From the NCBI RefSeq assembly GCF_002838065.1, contig NZ_PIZU01000002.1, positions 186,001-250,000 of the forward strand: a stretch of DNA of 64,000 nucleotides, in the 5' to 3' direction. Under the pieces are notes generated by a model. The model searched no databases and was not told where the DNA came from. It was given only the letters and a program-made list of their open reading frames with translations. Positions 7,594-16,807 of this stretch are shown one piece after another. The number at the start of each line of letters is the position of its first letter. Positions within the stretch are counted from its first letter, which is position 1. This DNA is from Mycobacterium hubeiense. Lineage in GTDB: Bacteria > Actinomycetota > Actinomycetes > Mycobacteriales > Mycobacteriaceae. Made by a program: the position numbers and the translations under genes.

Positions 7594-8807
7594 CGGGGCG
7601 CCTCCGCCGGCGGTGGCGGTGGCGCGACGGTCACCACTTGGCCCGGTTCGGTCGGGCTCGGCACAACCGGAACCTGCGGCACACCGGGGCCTTTGCCGAC
7701 GATCTTCTCTTGCAGACGCCACAGCGTGTATTTGATCGAGCCGACGAGCTGATGCCAGTTGTGCCGCTTGGGACCGTGGAAGCCGGGGTCGCCGGCGAAG
7801 CCGATATCCGGGATATGGCCCAGCACCAACCGGTCGACACTGGCGTTTACCGCAATTGCGTTGCTGGTACTCGATTTGACCAGCGGCGGCATCAGCCGGT
7901 TCAGCGAGAACAAGGTCGCGTCGGGAGTGAGTGCCACGTCATTCCACGCCCTGGCGATCTCGTTGGTGTCAACGATGACGCTGTGTCCGCTGGTGTCCCG
8001 ACCACCGATGGACGGGAACTTCTCCAACTTCTCGGAGACGTCGCCGACCTGCACGACGAGATCGGCGATCTGGGTGGTGTGCGCAGCCAACGTGTCGGTG
8101 GCCGGCCGGGCTTGAGCCATCACCTCGCTGATGGTTTGGTTCTTGGCCTCGATCGCGTCAACGAGCCGTGCCGTCTCGGTCATCGCGGTCGAAATCTGTT
8201 CAGAGCGTGCGTTAAGGGTGCCGAGCGTGTGGTTGGTCTTGCGGATCAGATTGCCGAACGCGTGGCCCTGGTCGCCGGTGGCCTTGCCGAGGCCGTTGAT
8301 GATGTTGGTGAAGTTGCGTACCGCACCCCCGTTGACCAGGATCGCCGCCGAGCTGAGCACCGACTCGACAGTCGCGGCAGCCCTGGTCGATTCGATGCCG
8401 ATGGTGTCGCCGTCCTTCAGCAGCGGCGCGCCCGGTTCGGGCGGGTACGGCGGTTTGATGGCCACGAACACGTCGCCAAGCGGTGTCGCGGAACGCAATT
8501 CGGCGGTGCTGCCCTGCGGCAGCTGCACGCCGTCCATGATGCGCAACGCGGTCACCGCGGTGTAGTTGCGCGCCACCATGGACTCGAGCTGGCCGACATC
8601 GGCACCCGCGAGTTTGACCTTGGCGTTGGCCGGCAGGTTGAGCGCATTTGAGAACACCGCCGTCAAAAGGTAGCCGCCGGAGCCGACATCGGGCGCGGGC
8701 AGAGGCAGGCTGGCCAAACCCTCGGTGGCGCAGCCGGAAACGGTCAAGCAGGCAGTCATCGCCACGGCGAGGGCCCGGAGTCGTCGTCGCATCGGGAAGG
8801 CCGGCAT
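7590..8807 (-). CDS. mceE: MCE family lipoprotein MceE
   Basis: A 405-residue lipoprotein. The signal peptide runs MPAFPMRRRLRALAVAMTAC to the lipobox TVSGC, with Cys26 as the lipidation site; the E position of mce operons characteristically encodes the lipoprotein. The MCE domain follows (GGYLLTAVFSNALNLPANAKVKLAGADVGQLES), then a long helical stretch and a Pro-rich tail. The ATG at 8807 overlaps the mceD stop by one base (TGATG), which supports this start over the longer frame. It is thought to contribute to the periplasmic tunnel of the lipid importer. Confidence 0.92.
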   Translation of the reverse strand: MPAFPMRRRLRALAVAMTACLTVSGCATEGLASLPLPAPDVGSGGYLLTAVFSNALNLPANAKVKLAGADVGQLESMVARNYTAVTALRIMDGVQLPQGSTAELRSATPLGDVFVAIKPPYPPEPGAPLLKDGDTIGIESTRAAATVESVLSSAAILVNGGAVRNFTNIINGLGKATGDQGHAFGNLIRKTNHTLGTLNARSEQISTAMTETARLVDAIEAKNQTISEVMAQARPATDTLAAHTTQIADLVVQVGDVSEKLEKFPSIGGRDTSGHSVIVDTNEIARAWNDVALTPDATLFSLNRLMPPLVKSSTSNAIAVNASVDRLVLGHIPDIGFAGDPGFHGPKRHNWHQLVGSIKYTLWRLQEKIVGKGPGVPQVPVVPSPTEPGQVVTVAPPPPPAEAPR

Positions 8808-9925
8808 CACTTCTGCCCCATGGCGGCCATCCCGTCGAGCATGTACGTCAGCCCGAAGTCGGGACCAAAGTCCCGCAACGTGCCGGTGCTGCAACCGAGT
8901 TGGCGCAGGCCCATCATGTTGCACATCTCTTTGATCGTCTGGGTCTCGAAGAGCACCCGGTCGGTGAGCACCTTCACCCGCACCGCGCCGTTCTTCTGGT
9001 CGATGGCGTTGTAGAGGTTATCCAGGGTCATCGGGGCGAGGTCGAGAAACTCCTTGAGATCACGCTCGTGATCGACCGACGTCTTCAACACGGTGTCGCC
9101 GTTGGCGACGATGTGCTTGATGGTGTCCCGATGGGTCTCGAGCACCTCACCCGTCTGCCTGATCACTTCTTCGAGCTTCTTCCCGGTGGTACCGCTGCCG
9201 AAGTTCTCATCGGCCAGGATCTGGCTGAGTTGTCGCACAGTCGAGCCGAATTCGCGCAGCTTCGCGTCGTTGGTGGCGGCGGCTTCGAGCAGTGAGCTGA
9301 GGTTGCGGATGATGGTGGTCAGCTGATCACGGGTTACTGCGCCGCCGTCGGCGCTGAGCCGCAACGCATTCGACAGCTCGCCCAACGCATCCTTCATCTG
9401 CTGGCCGTTCCCGTCGGCGATCTCGGCGCTGGCGTTGACGAGGTCGGCGATCGGCCCGTTGCCGTGACCGTCGCCGCGCAGTGAGGTCGACAGTTTGTCC
9501 AGAACGTCGAGCACTCGGGCGAACTCGACCGGTGTCTTGGTGCGGGTGAGTCCGATGGTGTCGTTGTTCTCGAGCGTGGGGCCGCCCCGGTAGGGCGGTG
9601 TCAGCTCGATCTGGCGGTCGGTGAGAATCGAATTCGAGATCGTCACCGCCTGGGCGTCAGCGGGAACCTTGACGTCCTTGTCGACGGTGAAGTCGACTTC
9701 GACGTATTTGCCCTTCGGCGTGATCTTGGTGACCTGGCCCACCGGCATTCCCAGCACCGCGACCTTGTTGCCCTCGTAAAGGCCTGCAGCGCTGTCGAAC
9801 TGGGCCGTCACGGTGATCGTGTCAAGCTGGTCCGTGACGTACCTCAACGCCATGGCGGTCAGCACGCCCGACAGCAGCACGGCCACGGCGGCCATAGCGA
9901 TCACGCGCGTTCTGGTGATTCTCAT
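8807..9925 (-). CDS. mceD: MCE family protein MceD
   Basis: A 372-residue MCE protein with an N-terminal anchor (VIAMAAVAVLLSGVLTAMAL), an MCE domain (ITVTAQFDSAAGLYEGNKVAVLGMPVGQVTKI) and a helical region with a conserved terminal Cys pair (MCNMMGLRQLGC). Start 9925 makes an ATGA overlap with mceC. The tight stop-start overlaps along this series indicate translational coupling of the whole operon. Confidence 0.9.
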   Translation of the reverse strand: MRITRTRVIAMAAVAVLLSGVLTAMALRYVTDQLDTITVTAQFDSAAGLYEGNKVAVLGMPVGQVTKITPKGKYVEVDFTVDKDVKVPADAQAVTISNSILTDRQIELTPPYRGGPTLENNDTIGLTRTKTPVEFARVLDVLDKLSTSLRGDGHGNGPIADLVNASAEIADGNGQQMKDALGELSNALRLSADGGAVTRDQLTTIIRNLSSLLEAAATNDAKLREFGSTVRQLSQILADENFGSGTTGKKLEEVIRQTGEVLETHRDTIKHIVANGDTVLKTSVDHERDLKEFLDLAPMTLDNLYNAIDQKNGAVRVKVLTDRVLFETQTIKEMCNMMGLRQLGCSTGTLRDFGPDFGLTYMLDGMAAMGQK

Positions 9926-10968
9926 TCGCAATCCTCGAAGTAGGGAATCATGCCGAACTGTTCGGCCCGCCCGCTGATTGCGCACATCCAGGAGTCGACC
10001 AGCAGGCCGTTGGGAGCGTTGAAATCGACCGCATTGCCGGTGCCAGTGGCGTTGGCCAAGCCGCGCAACGCAATCGGGCCCGATTGCAGTATGTTGCGCA
10101 GCAGATCGTCGTGCTGGCCCAGCATGTCGGAGAGCGTCCGCAGGTTGCCCAACAGCTCTTCGAGCTCAGCCCGGTCGTCGATGACGAAACCGCTCAACGT
10201 CTGGACCAGATTGGTGAGCGCACTCATCATCGCCCGGAAACTGGCGTGTCGCGAGACGAATTCACCCACCAGCGAGTTGCCCTGATCGATCAGGTTGCCG
10301 ATGGTCGACTGCTGGCGTCGCAGGGTGTTGCTGACCAGCGCAGTGGTCTCGAGCAGTTCTCCTAGCTGATCACGCCGATCGGCGATGATGCTCGACAGCA
10401 CATGGGTGTTCTCCAGCGCCTGCGGGATCACCGGGGGCAGCGTTTCCATCTGCTTGCCGAGAATCGCAAGCGTCTCGGCGAACTGATCGGAGTCGACCTG
10501 CTCGTAGGTGGTGGTGACGTCGGCCAACGCCTCCTGCAGGTCGTAGGGGACGTCGGTGTGGTCGAGGCTGAAGGTGTTGTCCGGCAATGCTCCTGGGCCT
10601 TCAGGGGTCAGCGCCAGATAGCGCGACCCGAGGATGGTGGTGACCTTGATGGTGGCCCTGGAATGTTCGCCGAGCACCACGTCGTTGCGGACTTTGAGGT
10701 CGGCTTCCACGTGGTCGCCGGCGAGGCGCATGCCGGTGACTTCACCCACCGGGATGCCCGCCACGGTGATCGGGTTGCCGGCCTCCAGCGCAGCAGCTTG
10801 CAAGAAGTGTGCTTTGTAGTGGCGGTAGCCCACGTCGGCCATCTTGACAATCAGCATCGCCGCGACGAGAACGGTCACCGCCGCGACGGCCATGATTCCG
10901 AGCCAGAATCTGCTGTAGCTTTCCAGCGGACGGCGGCTGCGGCGCCGCTTCGACGATTGCTCAACCAT
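9922..10968 (-). CDS. mceC: MCE family protein MceC
   Basis: A 348-residue MCE protein: very basic N-terminus (SKRRRSRRP), anchor helix (FWLGIMAVAAVTVLVAAMLIV), MCE domain (AALEAGNPITVAGIPVGEVTGMRL) and helical C-terminal part with Cys residues near the end (WMCAIS, FEDCE). It overlaps mceB by 8 bp and mceD by 4 bp. C-type members often have a longer Pro-rich tail; this one lacks it. Confidence 0.9.
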   Translation of the reverse strand: MVEQSSKRRRSRRPLESYSRFWLGIMAVAAVTVLVAAMLIVKMADVGYRHYKAHFLQAAALEAGNPITVAGIPVGEVTGMRLAGDHVEADLKVRNDVVLGEHSRATIKVTTILGSRYLALTPEGPGALPDNTFSLDHTDVPYDLQEALADVTTTYEQVDSDQFAETLAILGKQMETLPPVIPQALENTHVLSSIIADRRDQLGELLETTALVSNTLRRQQSTIGNLIDQGNSLVGEFVSRHASFRAMMSALTNLVQTLSGFVIDDRAELEELLGNLRTLSDMLGQHDDLLRNILQSGPIALRGLANATGTGNAVDFNAPNGLLVDSWMCAISGRAEQFGMIPYFEDCE

Positions 10969-12016
10969 GGTCCGTATTCCTGCATTTGGGCGAGTACGCA
11001 GTGCCCTCTCCGGGCGACGCGGCGTCGACGATGATCGGTATCACATCGTTGAGTCCCGGGAAGAAGCCCTGGATGTTCAGGTCGCACGCATAGGCGTTGA
11101 CGTACGCGCCTTCGTTGGTGATACGCGCAAATCCCTTGAGTAGCAATGGCAAATTGGCACCGGTGAAGGCCAGCTGCGGTTCGATGCCCACCATGTGCGC
11201 GGCGAAACCGGGCTCGCGCCGGATGAGTTCCTCGAGCGACGGGTACACCTCGTCGCTGATGGTGGACAGTTGGCGCACCACGCGCGCAATCGATCCCGTC
11301 GACGAGACCAGTTCGTCGCGGCGCGCGTCGAACGTCGACACCACCTCACGAGCCTGACCGATGACGTGATCGAGATCGTCGTTGTGCCTGGCGAGGTTGG
11401 CGACCACCACATTGAGATCGGTGATGACTTCCCCCAGTTCCTCGTCCTGCCCGGCGAATGAGTCGGTGAGCTGCGAGGTTTGGTCGACGAGGGTGGTGAT
11501 CGACGCCTCGTCACCTTGCAGCGACTGGATCACGCCCTTGGTGAGATTGTCGGCATCGCGGGGGTTGAGCACGCTGAACAGCGGTTCATATCCGTTGAGC
11601 AGCGCGCCCACATCGAACGACGGGTCGGTTTGCTCGACCGGGATGACGCTGCCGGGCGGGAGTGGGCCGGGGTCGCCGAGTTTGCCGATCGACAATCCCA
11701 GATAACGCTGACCGACGATGTTCTGGTACGTGACCGAAGCAACCGTGGTGCCCAACACCTGCTGATCGCTTTGTACCGCGAACGAGACCTTGGCGTATTT
11801 GCCTTGTAGGTCGATTCTTTCGACTCGGCCGACGCGCACCCCGGCCATGCGGACGTCGTCACCTTCCCGCAGCCCGAAGACGTCGCTGAACATGGCTGCG
11901 TACGGCACCGTCTTGCCCGCCACGTCACGGCGCAGCGTGACATACACCAAATATGTCAGCGTCAAGGCTATGACCATGAAGATGGACAGCCCGATCAGCG
12001 CACCGCGAACTCTCAT
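10961..12016 (-). CDS. mceB: MCE family protein MceB
   Basis: A 351-residue MCE protein beginning directly with a membrane anchor (GALIGLSIFMVIALTLTYLVYV). The MCE domain follows (YAAMFSDVFGLREGDDVRMAGVRVGRVERI), then the YLGLSIG segment and long coiled helices. Start 12016 overlaps the mceA stop as ATGA, and the gene ends 8 bp inside mceC. Second position in the mce series and short length fit MceB. Confidence 0.9.
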   Translation of the reverse strand: MRVRGALIGLSIFMVIALTLTYLVYVTLRRDVAGKTVPYAAMFSDVFGLREGDDVRMAGVRVGRVERIDLQGKYAKVSFAVQSDQQVLGTTVASVTYQNIVGQRYLGLSIGKLGDPGPLPPGSVIPVEQTDPSFDVGALLNGYEPLFSVLNPRDADNLTKGVIQSLQGDEASITTLVDQTSQLTDSFAGQDEELGEVITDLNVVVANLARHNDDLDHVIGQAREVVSTFDARRDELVSSTGSIARVVRQLSTISDEVYPSLEELIRREPGFAAHMVGIEPQLAFTGANLPLLLKGFARITNEGAYVNAYACDLNIQGFFPGLNDVIPIIVDAASPGEGTAYSPKCRNTDHG

Positions 12017-13635
12017 TTCGGCGCCCCTTCCGAATGTTGTTCTGCCAGCGACACTGTCATCCCGCGGGCAACCGGACCGAGCAGCAGTTGGGTGGCGATG
12101 GTGGCCGGCCGTCCGGTGATCACGCCGAGCGCGGCACGTTCATGACGACTGCCGACGGGGCCCACGTTGCCGCCGAACGATGCCGGTGTGGCCTCGGCGG
12201 GCAACGGCGGAGCCTCCGGCGCCGCCTGCGGAGGGGACGCGGGCGGTGGCGCCGGAGGCGGAACCCCGGGCCGTGGCGCCACCGGGGCGGGAGGCGATAG
12301 CGGCACGGGGGGCGGAGGGGTGGGCACCAACGCCGGGTTGGCGGTGCCCGGAACCGGCGGTGAAGGCAACATCCCCGGCGGCAGAGGCGGATTCGGGTCG
12401 GCCAGGCTGGGATTCGGGTTGATCAGCGGTGGGCCGACCGCGACGAGATTCCCGTTCTCACCGACCACCGTGCCTGGTGGTGGCGCGAGGTCCTTGGGCG
12501 GCTGATAGTTCTGCGGCAGCAGCACATCGGGCAGCTCCGGCCGCGTCGGCACCAACGGCGCGGTGTAGCAACTGGGTCCCTTGAGCTCTCCGTATTGCGG
12601 GCAGTCGGCGCGCGTGTAGGTGTAGCTGGGAGTGAACGACAAGTTCACCCGCATGTTGCCGATGCCGCGGTCATGCATCCACACCTCGGTGAAGAACTTC
12701 TCCGCAAGCTGATTCAGTTTGACGAAGGCCGGCACGAAGTGGTGCGCGGTATCCGCCGTGATCGCCAGCGCCGGGGTGAGTTCGCCGGTGATGGTGACCA
12801 GCCGATCGATGTGGTTGTTCAGCGCGGTGTGCGTGGTGCCCATGGTGTGCATGCCACCGTTGACCAGCGCGTCGAGCTGGGCGCGCTGTTCGACCAGAGT
12901 TTGCATGGGCTGGACTGCTTGATGGAGCGCGTCGAGCAATTCCGGTGCGGTCGCCTGCAATCCGCGGGTGGCGTCGATGAGCGCCGAGACCGTCGTCGGC
13001 CCCGGCTCGGTGGCCACGATGGCGTCGGTTTCGTCGATCAGCCGGTTCAGCTGTGCCCCGGCCTTCAGTAGTTCGGTCCGGCGATTCTCGGTGGCGGCGT
13101 TGACGGCGGCCAGGATGCCTATCGTCTTGTCTTCGCGCCCGCGCCCGGTTGCGGCGAGGATGTCGCGCAGCTTGCTGATCGTCGTTTGGAACAACACCGT
13201 CGGCAGCTCGGTGTCCTCGGGTATGTGGGCGCCGGCGCGGATCGCCGGCCCGGGTCCGCGGTCGACGAGTTGAACCGAGGACACCGCGAACACGTTGCTC
13301 GGCACGACGCGGGCTTTGACCGTGCCCGGGATCGCCTGGGCGTATACGGGTTTGAGATTGATGTGTACGTAGTTGGGCTTACCGTGCGCTGCGGGAACGA
13401 CGCTTTCTACCGCTCCGACCAGGACGCCGTGGTACTTCACGTCGGATCGTTGGGGCAGTCCGTCGCCTACGTTGACCAGATCGGCGATGACCCGGATGTA
13501 GGGCTCGAGCCGGCCTGTCGCCTTGACCAACAGCGTCGTCGTAATGAGCGCTGCCACAAGCACAACCACGATCCCGAAGGCGAGCAGTTGACGATCGGAC
13601 GGCCCGCGCCCATCCAGCTCAATGGAATTCGCCAC
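12013..13635 (-). CDS. mceA: MCE family protein MceA with long Pro-rich C-terminal tail
   Basis: A 540-residue protein. The GTG start at 13635 abuts the yrbEB stop. An N-terminal anchor (LLAFGIVVVLVAALITTTLLV) precedes the MCE domain (RVIADLVNVGDGLPQRSDVKYHGVLVGAVESV) and the helical region to about residue 350. The last 190 residues are Pro/Ala-rich low-complexity sequence followed by a short conserved-looking end (TGRPATIATQLLLGPVARG). A-position Mce proteins form part of the lipid tunnel. The tail is unusually long for an A member and probably extends into the cell wall; that is inference. Confidence 0.9.
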   Translation of the reverse strand: MANSIELDGRGPSDRQLLAFGIVVVLVAALITTTLLVKATGRLEPYIRVIADLVNVGDGLPQRSDVKYHGVLVGAVESVVPAAHGKPNYVHINLKPVYAQAIPGTVKARVVPSNVFAVSSVQLVDRGPGPAIRAGAHIPEDTELPTVLFQTTISKLRDILAATGRGREDKTIGILAAVNAATENRRTELLKAGAQLNRLIDETDAIVATEPGPTTVSALIDATRGLQATAPELLDALHQAVQPMQTLVEQRAQLDALVNGGMHTMGTTHTALNNHIDRLVTITGELTPALAITADTAHHFVPAFVKLNQLAEKFFTEVWMHDRGIGNMRVNLSFTPSYTYTRADCPQYGELKGPSCYTAPLVPTRPELPDVLLPQNYQPPKDLAPPPGTVVGENGNLVAVGPPLINPNPSLADPNPPLPPGMLPSPPVPGTANPALVPTPPPPVPLSPPAPVAPRPGVPPPAPPPASPPQAAPEAPPLPAEATPASFGGNVGPVGSRHERAALGVITGRPATIATQLLLGPVARGMTVSLAEQHSEGAPK

Positions 13636-14403
13636 TTAGCCACCGAACCTTGCGCCGGCGTCGACAGTCCACAGTGCCATGGTGAGCAGCATGTTGACCA
13701 TGATCACGACGGTGATGGCGGCCCGCATGGCATGTCCGGCAGCGACTCCGACGCCTTCGGGTCCACCGCTTGCGTAGAAGCCGTAGTAGCACTGCACCGT
13801 CGAGGCGATCCACACGAAGATGATGGTCTTGATTAACGAATAGACGATGTCCTGGCCGGTCAGCATCAGCGTGAAGTAGTGCAGATACGATCCGGTCGAA
13901 CCGCCGCTGATGATCCGAACCACAAGCTGGGTGGTCAGATAACTCACGGCCAGGCAGGCGACGTAGAGCGGGATGGCGGCGACGACCGAGGCCAGCAGTC
14001 GCGTCGTCACCAGATACGGGATCGGGCGAATGGCCTGGGCATCTAGGGCGTCGATCTCCTCGGCGATGCGCATGGACCCCAGCTGCGCGGTGAACCGGCA
14101 GCCCGCCTGGGTGGCGAACGCGAGTGACGCCGCGATCGGCGCCAGCTCGCGGGTGTTCACCAGCGACGAGATGACGCCGGTCGCAGGCCCCAGACCGAGC
14201 AGGTCGAGAAAGTTGTACCCCTCGATGCCGACGAGGGCGCCGACGGTGACGCCGAGAACTATTGCGACACCCGCAGTTCCGCCGCCAACCACCAGGGATC
14301 CGTTGCCCCACGCGATATCGGACAGAAGCCGAACGAACTCGGAACGGTAGTGGCGCAACGCAACTGGGACCGCCACCAAAGCTCGGACGAAGAAGGCCAG
14401 CAT
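13636..14403 (-). CDS. yrbEB: YrbE-type permease subunit B of the mce operon (start uncertain)
   Basis: A 255-residue MlaE/YrbE-family permease with several membrane helices and the conserved coupling region GCRFTAQLGSMRIAEEIDALDAQAIRPIPYLV, which contacts the MceG ATPase. It converges with family length (about 280-290) only if the in-frame sequence before 14403 is included. Codons 14490-14404 encode family-like sequence (SPWLRLYKRTSAPLVRLGH) but contain no ATG, GTG or TTG. The frame is continuous with yrbEA except for its TGA. A GTG at 14489 is in the wrong frame by one base. So either translation starts at 14403, or a base is missing or misread at the junction. Confidence 0.82.
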   Translation of the reverse strand: MLAFFVRALVAVPVALRHYRSEFVRLLSDIAWGNGSLVVGGGTAGVAIVLGVTVGALVGIEGYNFLDLLGLGPATGVISSLVNTRELAPIAASLAFATQAGCRFTAQLGSMRIAEEIDALDAQAIRPIPYLVTTRLLASVVAAIPLYVACLAVSYLTTQLVVRIISGGSTGSYLHYFTLMLTGQDIVYSLIKTIIFVWIASTVQCYYGFYASGGPEGVGVAAGHAMRAAITVVIMVNMLLTMALWTVDAGARFGG

Positions 14404-14490
14404 GTGGCCCAGCCGTACCAGCGGTGCGGACGTCCGTTTGTACAGTCGCAGCCACGGAGAAGGGCCGGTCGGTACGTCGAAACCGTCACG

Positions 14491-15357
14491 TCACAGCCCC
14501 ACCCGCGGAAACAACATGATGTAGAGCTGGCTGATGGCGACGTTGACAACCATCAGCACCAGAATCGATTCGACAACGGCGGCGTTCACCGAGTTCGCGA
14601 CGCCGGTCGGTCCGCCCTTGGTGGAAAGCCCCTTCTGACAGGACACCACAGCGACGATGGCACCGAAGATGACCGCCTTGATGAGCGCGACGATCATGTC
14701 GCCGGTGGTCGCGAACGAGGCGAAAGTGGCGACAAAGCTGCCGGGTGCGCCGTTTTGGAAGTACACGTTGAACAGGTAGCTCGCGAAGAATCCGACAAAG
14801 CACACGACTCCTGTGAGCGCGACGCCGACCATGATCGCGGCGGCGAAGCGCGGGACCACCAGCCGCCGGATCGCCGAGACTCCCATGACCTCCATCGCGT
14901 CGATCTCTTCGCGCATGGTGCGCGAACCCAGGTCGGCCGTGATGGCCGATCCAACCGCTGCGGCCATGAGCACCGCGGCGGTCAACGAAGCAGCCTGACG
15001 GATCACGGCGAGTCCGCTCGCCGCGCCGGCAAGGGATGTGGCGCCGACCTGTCCGGCCAGCAAGGCGAACTGAATAGACAGCGTGACACCAATCGGCAGT
15101 GCCACCAAAACTGTTGGCAGCACGGCGGTTCCGGTCATGAACGCGCCCTGCCGAATGAACTCCCGCCACTGGAAGCGGCCGGTGAACAGATCGATGAACA
15201 GGTACTGAACCGTTCGCACCGCCAGGACGAACTGGTCTCCGACAGTGTTGACCGACGCCACCGGGTGCCGCCGGACATAGCCGGTGGTCCAGTCCTGCAT
15301 GACATCAAGACCGTCGGGCAGGCTGTCGCGTTCTGCGCGCGCAGGTGGCGCGGTCAT
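14491..15357 (-). CDS. yrbEA: YrbE-type permease subunit A, first gene of the mce operon
   Basis: A 288-residue MlaE/YrbE permease with about five membrane helices and the conserved cytoplasmic segment GSRTMREEIDAMEVMGVSAIRRLVVPR. With YrbEB it forms the inner-membrane core of the Mce lipid importer. The ATPase MceG is encoded elsewhere, as is usual. It is the first gene of a ten-gene leftward operon (to 4952). The promoter must lie in 15358-15829, where a TetR-type inverted repeat is present about 100 bp upstream. Confidence 0.9.
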   Translation of the reverse strand: MTAPPARAERDSLPDGLDVMQDWTTGYVRRHPVASVNTVGDQFVLAVRTVQYLFIDLFTGRFQWREFIRQGAFMTGTAVLPTVLVALPIGVTLSIQFALLAGQVGATSLAGAASGLAVIRQAASLTAAVLMAAAVGSAITADLGSRTMREEIDAMEVMGVSAIRRLVVPRFAAAIMVGVALTGVVCFVGFFASYLFNVYFQNGAPGSFVATFASFATTGDMIVALIKAVIFGAIVAVVSCQKGLSTKGGPTGVANSVNAAVVESILVLMVVNVAISQLYIMLFPRVGL

Positions 15358-15829
15358 CGCGTTGAACCCGCTGCGACACGGCGGCGATGCAGTTGGCTAC
15401 GCGGAGTCAACGCCCCTCCCCCGATGAACGAACCGGCCTCACCTTCGGTCGGCGACTGACGAGTCAGTCACGATCAGTCACCGTATGGCTGGCCACCTGT
15501 CGCGTCAAGACTTGGCCGAATATTCATTTACTTATTGCGGTCACAATGGCCGGTCCTCGTCCGGCTCAGCTCAGTTTGTCGGGTCCCCTGGCAGGGGAAG
15601 CCACCCAGCTTCCAGCACGACGACGCGAGGTGGATCGTGGACTATATTTGCTGCTCACACCGATATTCTCGACCGGTTCCCGGCAGCGTGGATCGGCGTC
15701 CGGCTGGCTGTGCCAGCCGCCATGCCGTCGACGCCGCACGCCACCGGCGTCACCGGCCAAGGATATGTCTGTATCTGTTTAGTCGTTAACTTTTCTGGAT
15801 TCACCGCAGTACGCCCCTATCGTGAGCGC
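15358..15829. other. Intergenic region between mce operon and PolD1-like gene
   Basis: 472 bp between divergent genes. It should hold the mce promoter and the promoter of the polymerase-like gene. The only structured element I see is the repeat cluster at 15454-15480. A long forward frame from 15485 runs through the region into the polymerase gene, but its sequence has no resemblance to a protein family and I take it as chance. Confidence 0.6.
15454..15480. promoter_or_regulatory. Inverted repeat plus extra half-site upstream of mce operon
   Basis: GACTGA-CGAG-TCAGTC is a perfect inverted repeat (15454-15469). A third copy of the half-site (TCAGTCA, 15474-15480) follows about 10 bp on. It lies 97 bp before the yrbEA start. 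Spacing of one helical turn between the half-sites fits a dimeric TetR- or GntR-type repressor; the regulator is not identified. Confidence 0.45.
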
Positions 15830-16807
15830 ATGACCCCCGGCCGCGATCCCGGTAGCGGCGAGCAGCGCGACGGCGTCGCCCTGACCAACCTCGACCAACC
15901 GCTGAGCCCTGACGCGGGCGCCACGAAGCGCGACCTCGTCGACTACCTGGACGCCGTCGCCGACCTGATGTTGCCCGGGCTGGCCGGCCGGCCGCTGACG
16001 GTGCTGCGGGTGCTGCGCGGCCAGGAACCGTTCATGCAGAAGAACGCGCCCAAGTACACCCCGGACTGGGTGCGAACCGTGGCGATCTGGGCCGAGTCAT
16101 CCCGGCGCGAAATTCATTACCCGGTCTGCGACGACCGCCGCACGCTGATGTGGCTGGCCAACCAGCGCGCCGTCGAGTACCACCCGACACTGGGTTTGGC
16201 GGACAACATTTACCGGCCCACCCATCTGGTGCTCGACCTCGACCCACCCAGCGGCGCGGATTTCGCCGCCGTGGCCGCCGTTGCTCAGTTGGTCCGCCGG
16301 GCGCTGTCGGATTGTGGGTTGGCAGGAGCCGTCAAGACTAGCGGCGCGAAGGGAATTCACGTCTTCGTCCCGATCGACGATGCCGCCCCGGTCGACGACG
16401 TCGCCGGCGCCACCCGGGCGCTGGCCGCGCGGGCCGCAGCGCTCGATCCCGATATTGCGACGACGGCTTTCATCGTCGAGGACCGTGGCGGAAAGGTATT
16501 CATCGACTCCACTCGCGCCGGAGGCGCGACGGTTGTCGCCGCATACAGCCCGCGGCTGCGGCCGGGAACGCCGGTGTCGTTTCCGCTGGACTGGTCCGAC
16601 CTCGATCGCGTCGCGCCGGGTGACTTCACCGTGCATACGGCGATCGGTGCACTCGCCGGACGCGACCCGTGGGCTGCGTCGATGCCCAAGCCGCAACGGC
16701 TTCCGGGCGACCTGATCGAACAGGGACGAACCATCCCGGTCGCGCGCGTCGCCGCGATGCACGAGGGCAAGCGCCGTGCCCGCGCACGTCGTGCAAAAGA
16801 GGGCTAG
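15830..16807 (+). CDS. LigD polymerase-domain-like protein (PolD1-like)
   Basis: A 325-residue second LigD-Pol homologue. Motifs: HLVLDLDPPSG (metal-binding Asp pair), VKTSGAKGIHVFVP (TSG-x-KG-x-H) and KVFIDSTRAGGATVV (third Asp). The Asn that usually follows in the last motif is absent. It is shorter than the copy at 2597 and lacks its C-terminal extension; M. smegmatis PolD1 and Rv3730c are the nearest named relatives I recall. The ATG at 15830 matches the start of family similarity. It converges on lysG with a 4-bp overlap of the two stops. It is probably a gap-filling primase-polymerase in DNA repair. Confidence 0.8.
   Translation: MTPGRDPGSGEQRDGVALTNLDQPLSPDAGATKRDLVDYLDAVADLMLPGLAGRPLTVLRVLRGQEPFMQKNAPKYTPDWVRTVAIWAESSRREIHYPVCDDRRTLMWLANQRAVEYHPTLGLADNIYRPTHLVLDLDPPSGADFAAVAAVAQLVRRALSDCGLAGAVKTSGAKGIHVFVPIDDAAPVDDVAGATRALAARAAALDPDIATTAFIVEDRGGKVFIDSTRAGGATVVAAYSPRLRPGTPVSFPLDWSDLDRVAPGDFTVHTAIGALAGRDPWAASMPKPQRLPGDLIEQGRTIPVARVAAMHEGKRRARARRAKEG

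Noticed and set aside
15485..15829. Long upstream extension of the PolD1-like gene
   Set aside because: No similarity to the polymerase family and unusual composition; family similarity begins near ATG 15830.
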